A DNA stretch of 30,362 nt from JAAYCB01 sp012744395. GTDB lineage: Bacteria > Planctomycetota > Planctomycetia > Pirellulales > Thermoguttaceae. How positions within the stretch are numbered: position 1 is the stretch's first letter; every line of letters starts with the position of its first letter. The stretch is from NCBI GenBank assembly GCA_028703175.1, contig JAQVNJ010000070.1, positions 1 to 30,362 on the forward strand. Direction: 5' to 3'. The notes beneath the pieces were generated by a model. It saw nothing but the letters and a program-made list of their open reading frames with translations. It searched no databases and was not told the DNA's origin. The position numbers and the translations under genes were made by a program. Below are positions 1-8,319 of this stretch, one piece after another.

Positions 1-44
1 CCGCACCCCCACCCCGTCACCCCCCTCCATTGCGTCACCCCCCA

Positions 45-539
45 ATGAACACCTCCGCAGACATCGCCATGCGACACCGTATTGAACCCGAGGACCGCGA
101 TCGCGTCCGCCAGATTGTCGAGTCGACCGCCATGTTCCGCCCCGACGAGGTCGGCGTGGCCGTTGAGTTGGTCGACGAGCGGCTCGCCAAGGGCGAGGCC
201 TCCGGCTATCATTTCGCCTTCGCCGAACGGGCTGGCGAGGTTGCCGGCTATGCCTGCTTCGGCCCGATCGCCTGCACGATCGCAAGCTTCGACCTGTATT
301 GGATCGCCGTTGCGCCGGACTTGCAGGGGCGGGGGCTGGGACGGCGGCTGGTCGAGGAGGCCGAGCGGCAAATCCGCGCGCTCGGCGGCCAGCGCGTCTA
401 CATCGACACTTCCGGCCGTCCCCAGTACGAGCCCACCCGCCGCTTCTACGAACGCTGCGGCTACGCGGTCCAGGCGGTCTTGCCCGAATTCTACGCCCCG
501 GGCGACGATCGTGTGATCTTCTTCAAGAGGCTCGGCTGA
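45..539 (+). CDS. GNAT-family N-acetyltransferase
   Basis: This is a single-domain GNAT acetyltransferase, predicted to move an acetyl group from acetyl-CoA to an amine of a small molecule or protein; the substrate cannot be read from sequence. The acetyl-CoA pyrophosphate-binding motif A is visible as DLQGRGLGRRLVEEAE (the Q/R-x-x-G-x-G/A pattern), preceded by the beta-strand YWIAVAP. The C-terminal motif B region is PTRRFYERCGYAV, with the RFYER-GY signature typical of the family. The length of about 157-165 residues is normal. Starts are possible at ATG 45 or ATG 69 (MRHRIEPED); neither has a clear ribosome binding site, and a TTG at 30 is also in frame. It stands alone, with the decayed stretch downstream, so the context adds nothing to function. 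Confidence 0.85.
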   Translation: MNTSADIAMRHRIEPEDRDRVRQIVESTAMFRPDEVGVAVELVDERLAKGEASGYHFAFAERAGEVAGYACFGPIACTIASFDLYWIAVAPDLQGRGLGRRLVEEAERQIRALGGQRVYIDTSGRPQYEPTRRFYERCGYAVQAVLPEFYAPGDDRVIFFKRLG

Positions 540-547
540 GGGGGAGA

Positions 548-562
548 GGGTTCAGGGTTCAG
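548..562 (+). repeat. GGGTTCAGGGTTCAG intergenic repeat
   Basis: A short direct repeat of GGGTTCA sits just after the acetyltransferase. Nearly the same string (GGGTTCAGGGTTCCG) occurs in the intergenic DNA at 17501-17515. It is likely a dispersed intergenic sequence; no function is claimed. Confidence 0.5.
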
Positions 563-830
563 TCTGTAGGCAACTTGCCATCGTCCATGTCTATATGTAG
601 ACCCGTATGCCAGATCTTGAAGTGTGGACGGAAGCCATAGGAGCGTGAGCATTCCGGCTCGGCATCGTCGTACTCTGTAAACTGGTTGTTGTTCTTCGTC
701 TTGGCCATGGCCAGAATGGATTCCAGAGTATGCTCGAACCAGTCCATCTGGAGCAGCGCCGCCCAGTCTTCCTCATCTTCTGAGGCCGAAAGTTCCTTGA
801 CGGTTCTACTTCCTGCTCGATGCCAGTGGC
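559..830 (-). pseudogene. C-terminal remnant of an unknown protein
   Basis: The minus strand has an open frame ending at 559 whose product has natural-looking composition, including EDEEDWAALLQMDWFEHTLE and RPHFKIWHTGLHIDMDDG. The DNA here is clearly lower in GC than its neighbours, and codon use is mixed rather than strongly GC-ending. The first in-frame ATG gives only 62 residues (559-747), but coding-like sequence runs upstream to about 830 without a start. Beyond that the frame becomes arginine-rich and shadow-like. I read this as the tail of a gene whose 5' part was lost or replaced, possibly after transfer. I do not recognise the family. It could instead be a genuine short gene of 62 residues. 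Confidence 0.3.
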
Positions 831-1046
831 GACTGGGCCTGGAGCGGCGGCGTGTCCAGCGGCGTCGGCGAGGCCAGCGGGAAGAAGTCGGGCAGGGCCC
901 CCTACGCGCGGACCGACAACGCCACCTACGCAGCGAGCGGCACGCGCGGCGAAAGCGTCGACGAGAAGACTCTCCTACTCCTACACGATCCCGGATGGCG
1001 GCCTCAAGCAGCGCCGCGCGACGAACGGCAGAACCCGGCGCGGGGC
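799..1046 (+). pseudogene. Possible broken fragment of a Ser/Gly/Tyr-rich repeat protein
   Basis: On the plus strand, 799-970 reads RFYFLLDASGDWAWSGG and then a Ser/Gly/Thr-rich stretch with TDNATYAASGTRGESVDEK, preceded directly by a stop codon. From about 955 a second frame reads LSYSYTIPDGGLKQ. The style resembles the degenerate Ser/Tyr/Gly repeats of giant planctomycete surface or Rhs-like proteins, with one frame change in the middle. There is no start codon, no ribosome binding site and no complete domain, and it overlaps the opposite-strand remnant by about 30 bases. This is a weak call and could be chance reading in GC-rich DNA. Confidence 0.2.
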
Positions 1047-1050
1047 GGGC

Positions 1051-2664
1051 TCACCCGCTGTTGTAGGTTTGCAGCTTGCCGGAGGTCGCCTCGCGGGTGA
1101 ACTTGTAGAAGTGCCAGCTTGTCACGCAGCGGTTCATGAACTGGGCGAAGCCGATGATCCCGCGGCCGCGCCCCAGGCAGTGCGCGACGTAGTATTTCAG
1201 GTAAATTCTCCCCACGCTGACCAGCGAGCCGTCGCGCACGAGGGCCCAGAAAAGCGACCAGAAGAGGATCAGCCCGTAGGCCAAGGTCGGCAGGCGCTTG
1301 CCCTCGCCCGCCTTGCGGCAGATCGCGGCGCGGCGCTGGAGAAACTCCGGAAACTGCTGAATCTTGAAATACCGCTCCAGAAACGCCTCCGGAGCATACA
1401 GCCGCTGGACGAGATTCCAGTAGCCCGCGCGGAGCTCCGCGCGGCTCATCTGCTTGGGAACGAAGTTGCAGTTGGGATCGTCCTCGACCAGCCGGCCCTC
1501 CCGCTTGAGCCGTTCGTAAAGCGGCGTCTTGGGAATCGCCTGGAGCATGCCGACCATCGCCAACGTGATCCCGTTGTCCTGGATGAAGCGGAACTGGTCC
1601 TCGAAGATCTGTTGGTCGTCGCTGTCGAAGCCGACGATGAACCCGGCGTTCACGTCGAGCCCCGCATTCTGGATCCGCGCCAGCTTGGCGTCCAGCGAGT
1701 CGCCGCGCGTGTTCTGGAACTTCTTGGTTTCCTTGAGCGATTCCAGGCGCGGCGTCTCGATCCCGATGAACACGCTGCGGAAGTTGGCCCGGTACATCAA
1801 CTCCATGATTTCCGGCGCGTCGGCCAGGTCGATGCTGGCCTCGGTCGTCAGCCGCAGCGGGTAGCCGTGCCGCTCCATCCAGGGGACGATTTCTTCGAGC
1901 AGGGCCTTGGCCTTCTTGCGATTGCCGATGAAGTTGTCGTCGACGATGAACGCCGAGTGGAACCCGGCCCGCCGCATGTCGTCGAGCTCGGCCAGAAACT
2001 GCTCCGGCGGCTTGGTCCGCGGCTTGCGCCCGTAGATCACGATGATGTCGCAGAACTCGCATTCGAACGGGCAGCCGCGCGAATACTGGAGCGCCCCGGA
2101 GGCGTAGCGATCGGCCTTGAGCAGGTCGTATCGCGGGCGGGGGGCCGTGGCCATGTCGGTCGGCTTCGACTGCTGGTAGCGGTTCCGGGTGGGCCGGCCG
2201 CGGGCGAAGTCCTCCAGAAACTCCGGCCAGGTCGTCTCGGCCTCGCCGATGAACATCACATCGCAGAGGCCCTCGAAAAACTCTTCCTCGACGGAAACCA
2301 AGGGGCCGCCAACGACCGTGAAGACGCCGAGCTTGCGGAGCCGGAGAAGAATCTCGAGAATCCGCTGCTTCTGCACGTTCATCCCGGTCAGGCCGACCAG
2401 GTCGTAGGAGCTGAGCGAATCCCAGTCGATCGGTTCGACGTTCTCGTCGATCAGGTCCACGCGGTGATCGCCGCAAAGCCCCGCCAGGGTGGGCAGCGAG
2501 CCGGAGATCATCGTGCTTCGCTTGTTGCCCGGATAGAGGGGGAGGGCATACTCGAAACCCCAATAGGAGGGCTCAAAGCGGGGGTTGATCAGGCAAATCG
2601 AAAGAGTCCGCGCCGGCTTGCCCGCAGTCGTGTCGGCACACAGCGACGGTTCGATCATCGTCAT
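1051..2664 (-). CDS. B12-binding radical SAM protein with DUF4070-like C-terminus
   Basis: This is a 537-residue class B (cobalamin-binding) radical SAM protein. Residues 20-165 form the Rossmann-like B12-binding domain (SICLINPRF at the start, VVGGPLVS and FIGEAE later). The radical SAM 4Fe-4S motif is C198-x3-C202-x2-C205 (RGCPFECEFC). The C-terminal part (about 370-530) resembles DUF4070, as in the hopanoid C-2 methyltransferase HpnP and relatives. Known members use methylcobalamin and S-adenosylmethionine to methylate unactivated carbons or to rearrange bonds. The substrate here is unknown. The squalene genes hpnCDE lie about 7 kb away, so a hopanoid role is possible, but no squalene-hopene cyclase is in the window. 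ATG 2664 is used; ATG 2658 is also in frame. It is divergent from the ceramidase-like gene. Confidence 0.85.
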   Translation of the reverse strand: MTMIEPSLCADTTAGKPARTLSICLINPRFEPSYWGFEYALPLYPGNKRSTMISGSLPTLAGLCGDHRVDLIDENVEPIDWDSLSSYDLVGLTGMNVQKQRILEILLRLRKLGVFTVVGGPLVSVEEEFFEGLCDVMFIGEAETTWPEFLEDFARGRPTRNRYQQSKPTDMATAPRPRYDLLKADRYASGALQYSRGCPFECEFCDIIVIYGRKPRTKPPEQFLAELDDMRRAGFHSAFIVDDNFIGNRKKAKALLEEIVPWMERHGYPLRLTTEASIDLADAPEIMELMYRANFRSVFIGIETPRLESLKETKKFQNTRGDSLDAKLARIQNAGLDVNAGFIVGFDSDDQQIFEDQFRFIQDNGITLAMVGMLQAIPKTPLYERLKREGRLVEDDPNCNFVPKQMSRAELRAGYWNLVQRLYAPEAFLERYFKIQQFPEFLQRRAAICRKAGEGKRLPTLAYGLILFWSLFWALVRDGSLVSVGRIYLKYYVAHCLGRGRGIIGFAQFMNRCVTSWHFYKFTREATSGKLQTYNSG

Positions 2665-3021
2665 CGTGAGAATCCCGTCCTAGGCTCACCGACACGACAA
2701 AAGAACCGATTTGGGACTCCTGGGTCGGGATCAGGCCAGCATACCTGATCGGGGCCGATTCCCGAAGGGCAACTTTCCGAACCCGCACCCTTGGCGATGG
2801 CCGCTTGCACCCAGCCTGGCGAGGGGAAGACCTTAACCGTCACCAGCCCCTGCTGTTTGCAGTTTTGCCGCGAGTCGGGAGAATAAACGGTCGGGACCCA
2901 GCCGGGATGACCTGCTGTTGCCCTTGCCGCTGGAGCGTTTGTTGCGACGGCCGCCGGCGCGCGGTACGATGCCCTCGATGCCAACAGTGGATTGGCCGCC
3001 ACGGTGTAAGGAGGGCAAATC
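2665..3021. other. Intergenic region between divergent genes
   Basis: No credible gene is seen here. It contains an inverted repeat, GATCAGG (2729-2735) and CCTGATC (2744-2750) around an 8-base loop, which could be an operator or hairpin near the radical SAM gene. A sigma-70-like promoter facing the ceramidase-like gene lies at 2942-2970. Confidence 0.5.
2942..2970 (+). promoter_or_regulatory. Candidate sigma-70 promoter for the ceramidase-like gene
   Basis: TTGCGA (2942-2947), a 17-base spacer and TACGAT (2965-2970), about 50 bases before the start codon at 3022. An AAGGAGG ribosome binding site lies just ahead of that ATG. The boxes are matched by eye. Confidence 0.4.
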
Positions 3022-4329
3022 ATGACAGCCCGGTGTGCTTTTCGGATCAGCTTCTGTTTGGGGCTCCTGCTCGCCGCCTTCTCGGGCCTTCGCGCCGCGG
3101 AGTTCCGCGCGGCCGTGGCCACGGTGGACATCACGCCGGAGACGCCGCAGATGCTCCGCGGTTACGGCCCGCGGATGTCTTCCCAGGTGCACGACCGGAT
3201 TTATCACCGCGTCGTCGCGCTCGACGACGGCACGACTTCGTTCTTCCTCGTCTCCTCCGACCTCTGCTCCCTCTCGCCCGCGTTCTGCGACCGCGTCACG
3301 GGCGATCTGGCCAGGGAGCTAGGCCTGCCACCGGAGAACATCTGGTGGTCGATCACCCACACGCACTCCTCGCCCTACGTCGGCCCGCCGGGCATTCCCG
3401 GGGCGCTGATGCCCAACCGGTTCCAGTTTCCCCTGGATGAGGCCTACACCGCACGGGTGGAACAGTCCCTTGCCGAGGGCGTCCGGCAAGCCCGGCAGAA
3501 TCTGCGACCCGCCCGGCTTGGTGCCGGCTGGGGGGAGGCGGAAGCGAACGTCAACCGCCGCGCGCGCGACGCCAGCGGGCGCGTGCGGCTGGGCTCGAAT
3601 CCGGCCGGGCCGGTGGATCGGCGGATCGGCCTGATCCGCCTCGAGAAGGCCGGCGGCGCGCCCCTCGCCCTGATCGCCAACTATCCCATGCACGGCACCG
3701 TGCTGGGCGGCGGCAGCACGCTCATCAGCGGCGATGGGCCCGGCATCGTCGCCGCATACGTCGAACAGAAGATCGGCGCGCCGATGCTTTACGTCAACGG
3801 CGCCGCCGGCAACATCGCCCCGGTTTACAGCACCCGCCCCGAGGCCGAAGCCGATCTGCTCAGCCGCTTCGAAGTCCTCCTGGGCGATCCGATCCTGGAC
3901 GCCAACCGGCGGCTGGCCGCCACCACCGCGGAGGTGAAGCTCCGCGCCAGCCGGCTGATCCTCGAGACGCCCAAACGCCCGGACTTGAACTGGCCGGACG
4001 AACTGAAGGATTACCTGCGAGTCTCCGGCGACGGCAAGGAGACCCTGCTTGTGCCGCTGCGCTTCCTGCGGATCAATGACGAGATCGTCATCTGGAGCGC
4101 GCCGCTGGAACTGTTCTGCGAGATCTCCAACGAGATTCGCGCAAGTTCCCCCTTCTCGCATACGTTCTACGCCGGCTACACCAACGGTACCTTCGCCTAC
4201 CTGCCCACCGAGGAAGAGTTCCGTGCCGGCGGTTACGAACCGGCCACCTCTCCGTTTACCGCCGCCGCCGCGGGCCATCTGATCGCGGCCGTCAACCGCC
4301 ATCTCCGCGAGCTGCACGCCGCCCAGTGA
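3022..4329 (+). CDS. Neutral/alkaline non-lysosomal ceramidase-like secreted protein
   Basis: This 435-residue protein has a Sec-type signal peptide (hydrophobic stretch 8-24, likely cleavage after GLRAA) and the N-terminal domain of the neutral ceramidase family. Family hallmarks are VDITPE (35-40), the histidine motif ITHTHSSP (111-118), ANYPMHGTVLGG (219-230, zinc-ligand histidine H224) and NGAAGNIAP (259-267). True neutral ceramidases cleave the amide of ceramide and carry a C-terminal Ig-like domain of about 150 residues; that domain is absent, as in most planctomycete members. The substrate is therefore uncertain and another amide or lipid is possible. A strong AAGGAGG sits just before ATG 3022. 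It appears to be a single-gene unit. A second family member is at 27917-30136. Confidence 0.85.
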   Translation: MTARCAFRISFCLGLLLAAFSGLRAAEFRAAVATVDITPETPQMLRGYGPRMSSQVHDRIYHRVVALDDGTTSFFLVSSDLCSLSPAFCDRVTGDLARELGLPPENIWWSITHTHSSPYVGPPGIPGALMPNRFQFPLDEAYTARVEQSLAEGVRQARQNLRPARLGAGWGEAEANVNRRARDASGRVRLGSNPAGPVDRRIGLIRLEKAGGAPLALIANYPMHGTVLGGGSTLISGDGPGIVAAYVEQKIGAPMLYVNGAAGNIAPVYSTRPEAEADLLSRFEVLLGDPILDANRRLAATTAEVKLRASRLILETPKRPDLNWPDELKDYLRVSGDGKETLLVPLRFLRINDEIVIWSAPLELFCEISNEIRASSPFSHTFYAGYTNGTFAYLPTEEEFRAGGYEPATSPFTAAAAGHLIAAVNRHLRELHAAQ

Positions 4330-4400
4330 TCTGCGGCGGCGAGTGCAGGGCCCAGGAAGCCCAGCCACACGATCCACAGCACCGGCTCGGCCCCTCCCCG

Positions 4401-4691
4401 AATCCCGCCGGCTTGCCCGGCGGATCGTTCATCGCAGAATCCCGCCGGCTTGCCCGGCGGATCGTTCATCGCAGAATCCCGCCGGCTTGCCCGGCGGATC
4501 GTTCGGCGCAGAATCCCGCCGGCTTGCCCGGCGGATCGTTCAGCGCAGAATCCCGCCGGCTTGCCCGGCGGATCGTTCGGCGCAGAATCCCGCCGGCTTG
4601 CCCGGCGGATCGTTCGGCGCAGAATCCCGCCGGCTTGCCCGGCGGATCGTTCAGCGCAGAATCCCGCCGGCTTGCCCGGCGGATCGTTCGG
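4401..4691 (+). repeat. 37-bp tandem repeat, 7.9 units, palindromic core
   Basis: Seven full 37-bp units (4401-4659) and a 32-bp eighth unit (4660-4691) are nearly identical. Each contains CCGCCGGCTTGCCCGGCGG, a perfect 7-bp inverted repeat around a CTTGC loop. Variation is confined to two bases after GATCGTTC: AT, AT, GG, AG, GG, GG, AG, GG. The GG-AG-GG block occurs twice, which suggests duplication of three units at once. The period is not a multiple of three, so the long open frames read through it on both strands are artefacts. It lies 71 bp after the ceramidase-like gene and about 280 bp before the oxidoreductase. Confidence 0.95.
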
Positions 4692-4806
4692 CTTCCAACT
4701 ACAGTTGAAGTCCTTCCCGGGTGCGGGCAATCCACCGCGACCGCCAAGTGCAGGAGCCTGTTTGCGCCGCGATCTGCTCTCGCGGCGCCGCGCGATCTTG
4801 AACTGG

Positions 4807-4836
4807 TTGATCAGCCAGGCCGCAGCGGCCTACAAT
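4807..4836 (+). promoter_or_regulatory. Candidate sigma-70 promoter for the oxidoreductase operon
   Basis: TTGATC (4807-4812), an 18-base spacer and TACAAT (4831-4836), about 130 bases before the GTG start at 4968. The rest of 4692-4967 shows no gene. Confidence 0.4.
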
Positions 4837-4967
4837 AGCCGGCACCGGTTTGACGGTCCCCGCTGCGACTTCTGTCCGGCCGAACCGCCAGCGGCGATGG
4901 GCGCTCTTTTCGTTACACAGTCGCACACAGACAATCTTGGCGTCAGGAAATTTCAAGGAGTATTGCG

Positions 4968-6311
4968 GTGAAAGTGAGAAACTCGACTCTGACCCGGCGT
5001 GCGTTTCTCGCCGCGTCCGCCCGAGTTGGCGGCGTGCTGGCGGCTCCCCTGTTCATTCCCGGATCAACGCTCGGCAAGGATGGGGCCGTGGCCGCGAGCG
5101 AACGGATCACGGCCGGCGGCATCGGAATCAACGGCCGCGGCACCTATGTCCTCGGCGCGCTGTTGGCGCTGCCGGACACGAAGTTCCTGGCCGTCTGCGA
5201 TGTCCGGGCCGATCGCCGCAAGGCGGTCAAGGAGATGGTCGACGCCAAGTACGGCAACCAGGATTGCACGACCTACCGCGACCTCCGCGAACTGCTCGCG
5301 CGGAAGGACATCGATGCCGTGCTGATTGCCACGGGCGACCGCTGGCACACGCCGGCCTCGGTCATGGCGGCGAAAGCGGGCAAGGATGTCTATGTCGAGA
5401 AGCCCTGTTCGATGTCGATGGGCGAGAGCCGGATCCTGGCCGACGCGATGCGGCGCTACGGGCGCGTGTTTCAGGTCGGAACGCAGCGGCGAACCATCGA
5501 GAGTTTCAAGTTCGCGGTCGACCTGGCCCGCAGCGGAAAGCTGGGGAAGCTGAAGACCCTGCACGCCTCCCTGGCGTTTTACGGGGGCGGTCCCCATGGT
5601 GAGCACGTCCGCCACGACTGGCTTCCGGCCGAGCCCGAGCCGCCCCGGGAGACGTTCGACTGGGACCTCTGGTTGGGACCGGCGCCCTGGCGGCCCTACA
5701 ACCGCGCGTATGGGGCCGGAACGATGGGATGGTTGAGCCATTTCGATTTCAACGCCGGCGGCGGGTGGTTGAACTGGGCCAGCCACACCGTCGATCTGTG
5801 CCAGTGGGCCAACCAGAGCGACGGCACGACGCCGATCGAGTTCGAGCCGGTCGGCCCGGAGCGAGGTTACGCGTCGAAGCACGTCGTCGAGGCCCGCTAT
5901 GCCAACGGAGTGAAGCTGGTGATGCGCCCCTGCGACGACAAGGACTGGCTCCCCCTCGGGTCATGCCAGGTCCGATTCGAGGGCGAGGAAGGTTGGGTGG
6001 AGACGGGCGACAGCAACGAGGTGGCCCTCTATCCGGAATCGCTCCGCACGGAGCGAACGGTATTCGAAAAGGTGGGAACCTATCCGATTGCCCATCTCCG
6101 CAATTTCTTCGACTGCGTGAAATCCCGGGCCCAGCCGGTGACCAACGCCGATATCGCCCGCTCTTCGCATGTCGCCTCCCACGCGGCGGCGATTGCCTGG
6201 ATGCTGGACCGCAAGGTGGTATTCGACCCCGCGAAGGAAGAGTTCGTCGGCGATCAAGAGGCCAATCGGATGCGGACGCGGGCGATGCGCGAGCCTTGGA
6301 AGATCATGTAG
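4968..6311 (+). CDS. Gfo/Idh/MocA-family oxidoreductase with twin-arginine signal
   Basis: This 447-residue NAD(P)-dependent oxidoreductase is predicted to be exported folded by the Tat system: TRRAFLAA carries the arginine pair R10-R11, followed by a hydrophobic stretch. The Rossmann dinucleotide site is GIGINGRGTYVLG (51-63), the strand LAVCDVRADRR follows, and the conserved EKP motif is E144-K145-P146. The C-terminal substrate domain contains GGGWLNWASHTVDLCQW. Members oxidise or interconvert sugars and inositols; the substrate is unknown. The start is a GTG with AAGGAG at 4955-4960, seven bases upstream. It probably forms an operon with the HEAT-repeat gene, whose ATG lies 61 bp downstream. 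Tat export fits cofactor loading in the cytoplasm. Confidence 0.9.
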   Translation: MKVRNSTLTRRAFLAASARVGGVLAAPLFIPGSTLGKDGAVAASERITAGGIGINGRGTYVLGALLALPDTKFLAVCDVRADRRKAVKEMVDAKYGNQDCTTYRDLRELLARKDIDAVLIATGDRWHTPASVMAAKAGKDVYVEKPCSMSMGESRILADAMRRYGRVFQVGTQRRTIESFKFAVDLARSGKLGKLKTLHASLAFYGGGPHGEHVRHDWLPAEPEPPRETFDWDLWLGPAPWRPYNRAYGAGTMGWLSHFDFNAGGGWLNWASHTVDLCQWANQSDGTTPIEFEPVGPERGYASKHVVEARYANGVKLVMRPCDDKDWLPLGSCQVRFEGEEGWVETGDSNEVALYPESLRTERTVFEKVGTYPIAHLRNFFDCVKSRAQPVTNADIARSSHVASHAAAIAWMLDRKVVFDPAKEEFVGDQEANRMRTRAMREPWKIM

Positions 6312-6372
6312 TCGCCGTTCGAACAGGCTTCCGCGCAATCGATCCCGGACAACAAAACAAAGAGGTGTGACG

Positions 6373-8319
6373 ATGATAACCCGTTTCCAGCAAGTGTCTG
6401 TAATCGCTGCAATCGTGCTCCTGATGGCCGCGGCGCCGGCGATCTTGCCTGGCCAAGGCAGCCCGGCGAGGGCGGCCGAGGCCGCCAAGCTGATCGGCAT
6501 CTTGCAGTCGGATGCCGAGGCGTTTGACAAGGCCAAGGCGTGCCAGCGGCTGGCGCTCGTCGGCGGCCGGGAAGCGGTGCCGGCGCTGGCCGCTCTGCTG
6601 GCCGACGAGAAGCTCGGCACGTATGCCCGGTTCGGCCTCGAGCCGATCCCCGACCCGAGCGTCGACGACGCCCTGCGGAGTGCCCTGGGGAGACTTCAGG
6701 GACAGCTCTTGGTTGGGGTGATCAACTCGATTGGCGTCCGCCGCGACGAGAAGGCGGTAGGCGCCCTGGCCAGGCTCGTCGACGATTCTGCGCCGGAGGT
6801 CGCTCCCAAGGCATTGGCGGCGCTCGGGCAGATCGCTTCCGCCGAAGCCACCGAGGCCCTGAAACGAGCCGTCGCCGGCGATTCCGCCGCGCTCCGCGCG
6901 GCGGCGGCCGACGCTTGCCTGCTGGCCGCCGAGCGGCTCGTGGCGGAGGGCAAGCGGGAGGAGGCCGCACGGCTCTGCGACGCCGCTCGCGCTGCGGACG
7001 TGCCCGGACATCTTCGCGCCGCCGCCACCCGCGCGTCGATCCTCGCGCGGCAGTCGGCCGGCGCGCCGCTGCTGCTGGAGCAGTTCCAGACCGACGACGC
7101 GGAGATGTTTGCGATGGCGCTGAGGACGAGCCGCGAGCTGCCCGGCGCTGAGGTGACGCAGGCACTCGTCGCCCACCTGGACCGCCTGCCGCCGGCGCGC
7201 CAGGCCCTGTTGATCGGCGCAATCGGCGACCGCCGCGACGCCGGCGCGGCGCCGGCGATCCGCAAGCGGGCCGCCGGCGGCCCCGCAGCGGTCCGATCGG
7301 CTGCGATCCACGCCCTCGGCGAATTGGGCGACGCGGCGGGCGCGGCGGTGCTCATTGAGGCGGCCGTCTCGGGCGATGCGCCGCTGGCCGATGCGGCGAA
7401 AGCGAGCCTGATGAAGCTCCGCGGCAGCGCGGCGGACGAGGCCGTCGTGGCGAAAATGGCAGACGCCGCGCCGGCCCAGCGCGCGGTTCTCTTGGACCTT
7501 GTCGGTCAGTTGGCGATTCCCTCCGCGACCCCCGCGGTCCTCAAAGCGGCCGACGATCCGGACGAGCAGGTGCGGCTGGCCGCGATCAAGGCCCTCGGGC
7601 GAGTCATCGGCTTGAAGGAGATCGAGGTTTTGACCGAGCGGCTTCGCGAGGCGAAGTCTCCGCCAGAGGAGGCCGCGGTCCGCGAGGCCCTCAAGGTGGC
7701 GTGCCTGAGGGTCCCTGATCCGGAGGCCTGCGTCGGAAAGCTCCTGGAATTCCTGCCGAATGCCCCGCTTGCGTCAAAATGCTTCGTGATGGAATTGCTG
7801 GCCGCGCTTGGCGGAACGCGCGCTTTGAAGGCCGTCTCGGCGGCGGCCGACGATCCTCGCGAGGACCTCCAAGACGCGGCAACCCGCGCGTTGGGCACGT
7901 GGACGACCCCCGACGCCGCGCCAGAGCTGCTCAGGCTGGCCAAGACGCTTCCCAGCGACAACCTCAAGACGCGCACCTTGCGCGGTTACATCCGCATTGC
8001 GCAGCAGATGGGCCTGCCGCCGCAGCAAAGGTTGGCCATGTGCAACGAGGCGTTTCAAGCGGCGCAGCGCGACGAGGAACGGCTGCTCGTCCTGGGCGTG
8101 CTCGGCCAGATTCCCGCGGCCGAGGCGATGTCTATGGTCGTCCCGCACCTGGGCAATCCCGCCCTCGCCGAAGGAGCGGCCGCTGCGGCCCTGGCGATTG
8201 GAGAAAAGATCGTCCGGGCCGAGCCTCGTGCGGTCGCCGATGCCATGCGGCAGGTGCTCAAGAGCGGCGTCGGCGGTGAACAGGCCGCCCGTGCCAAGAA
8301 ACTGCTGCCGAAGGACTAA
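6373..8319 (+). CDS. Secreted HEAT-repeat protein
   Basis: This is a 648-residue alanine-rich alpha-solenoid protein. The N-terminus has a hydrophobic signal (about 8-24, MITRFQQVS then AAIVLLMAAAPA). The rest is a run of HEAT-like helical pairs, for example EAVPALAALLADEK, KAVGALARLVDDSAPEVAPK and AIPSATPAVLKAADDPDEQV. Such proteins act as scaffolds with no catalytic site; here it may serve a periplasmic complex with the upstream oxidoreductase, which is an inference from order and spacing. ATG 6373 is chosen because AGAGG lies just upstream and the signal peptide begins there; GTG 6367 is in frame two codons earlier. Its TAA overlaps the stop of the convergent hpnE gene (8316-8319). Confidence 0.85.
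   Translation: MITRFQQVSVIAAIVLLMAAAPAILPGQGSPARAAEAAKLIGILQSDAEAFDKAKACQRLALVGGREAVPALAALLADEKLGTYARFGLEPIPDPSVDDALRSALGRLQGQLLVGVINSIGVRRDEKAVGALARLVDDSAPEVAPKALAALGQIASAEATEALKRAVAGDSAALRAAAADACLLAAERLVAEGKREEAARLCDAARAADVPGHLRAAATRASILARQSAGAPLLLEQFQTDDAEMFAMALRTSRELPGAEVTQALVAHLDRLPPARQALLIGAIGDRRDAGAAPAIRKRAAGGPAAVRSAAIHALGELGDAAGAAVLIEAAVSGDAPLADAAKASLMKLRGSAADEAVVAKMADAAPAQRAVLLDLVGQLAIPSATPAVLKAADDPDEQVRLAAIKALGRVIGLKEIEVLTERLREAKSPPEEAAVREALKVACLRVPDPEACVGKLLEFLPNAPLASKCFVMELLAALGGTRALKAVSAAADDPREDLQDAATRALGTWTTPDAAPELLRLAKTLPSDNLKTRTLRGYIRIAQQMGLPPQQRLAMCNEAFQAAQRDEERLLVLGVLGQIPAAEAMSMVVPHLGNPALAEGAAAAALAIGEKIVRAEPRAVADAMRQVLKSGVGGEQAARAKKLLPKD

Noticed and set aside
820..2748. 642-residue plus-strand frame opposite the radical SAM gene
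   Set aside because: It is a GC-rich antisense shadow of a clear radical SAM protein; it has no domain.
4401..4691. CRISPR array
   Set aside because: The whole 37-bp unit repeats with only two variable bases, so there are no unique spacers. No cas gene is nearby.
4233..4971. Long open frames with RRIPPACPADRS-type repeats on both strands
   Set aside because: They are created by the 37-bp repeat, whose period is not a multiple of three, and appear in several frames at once.
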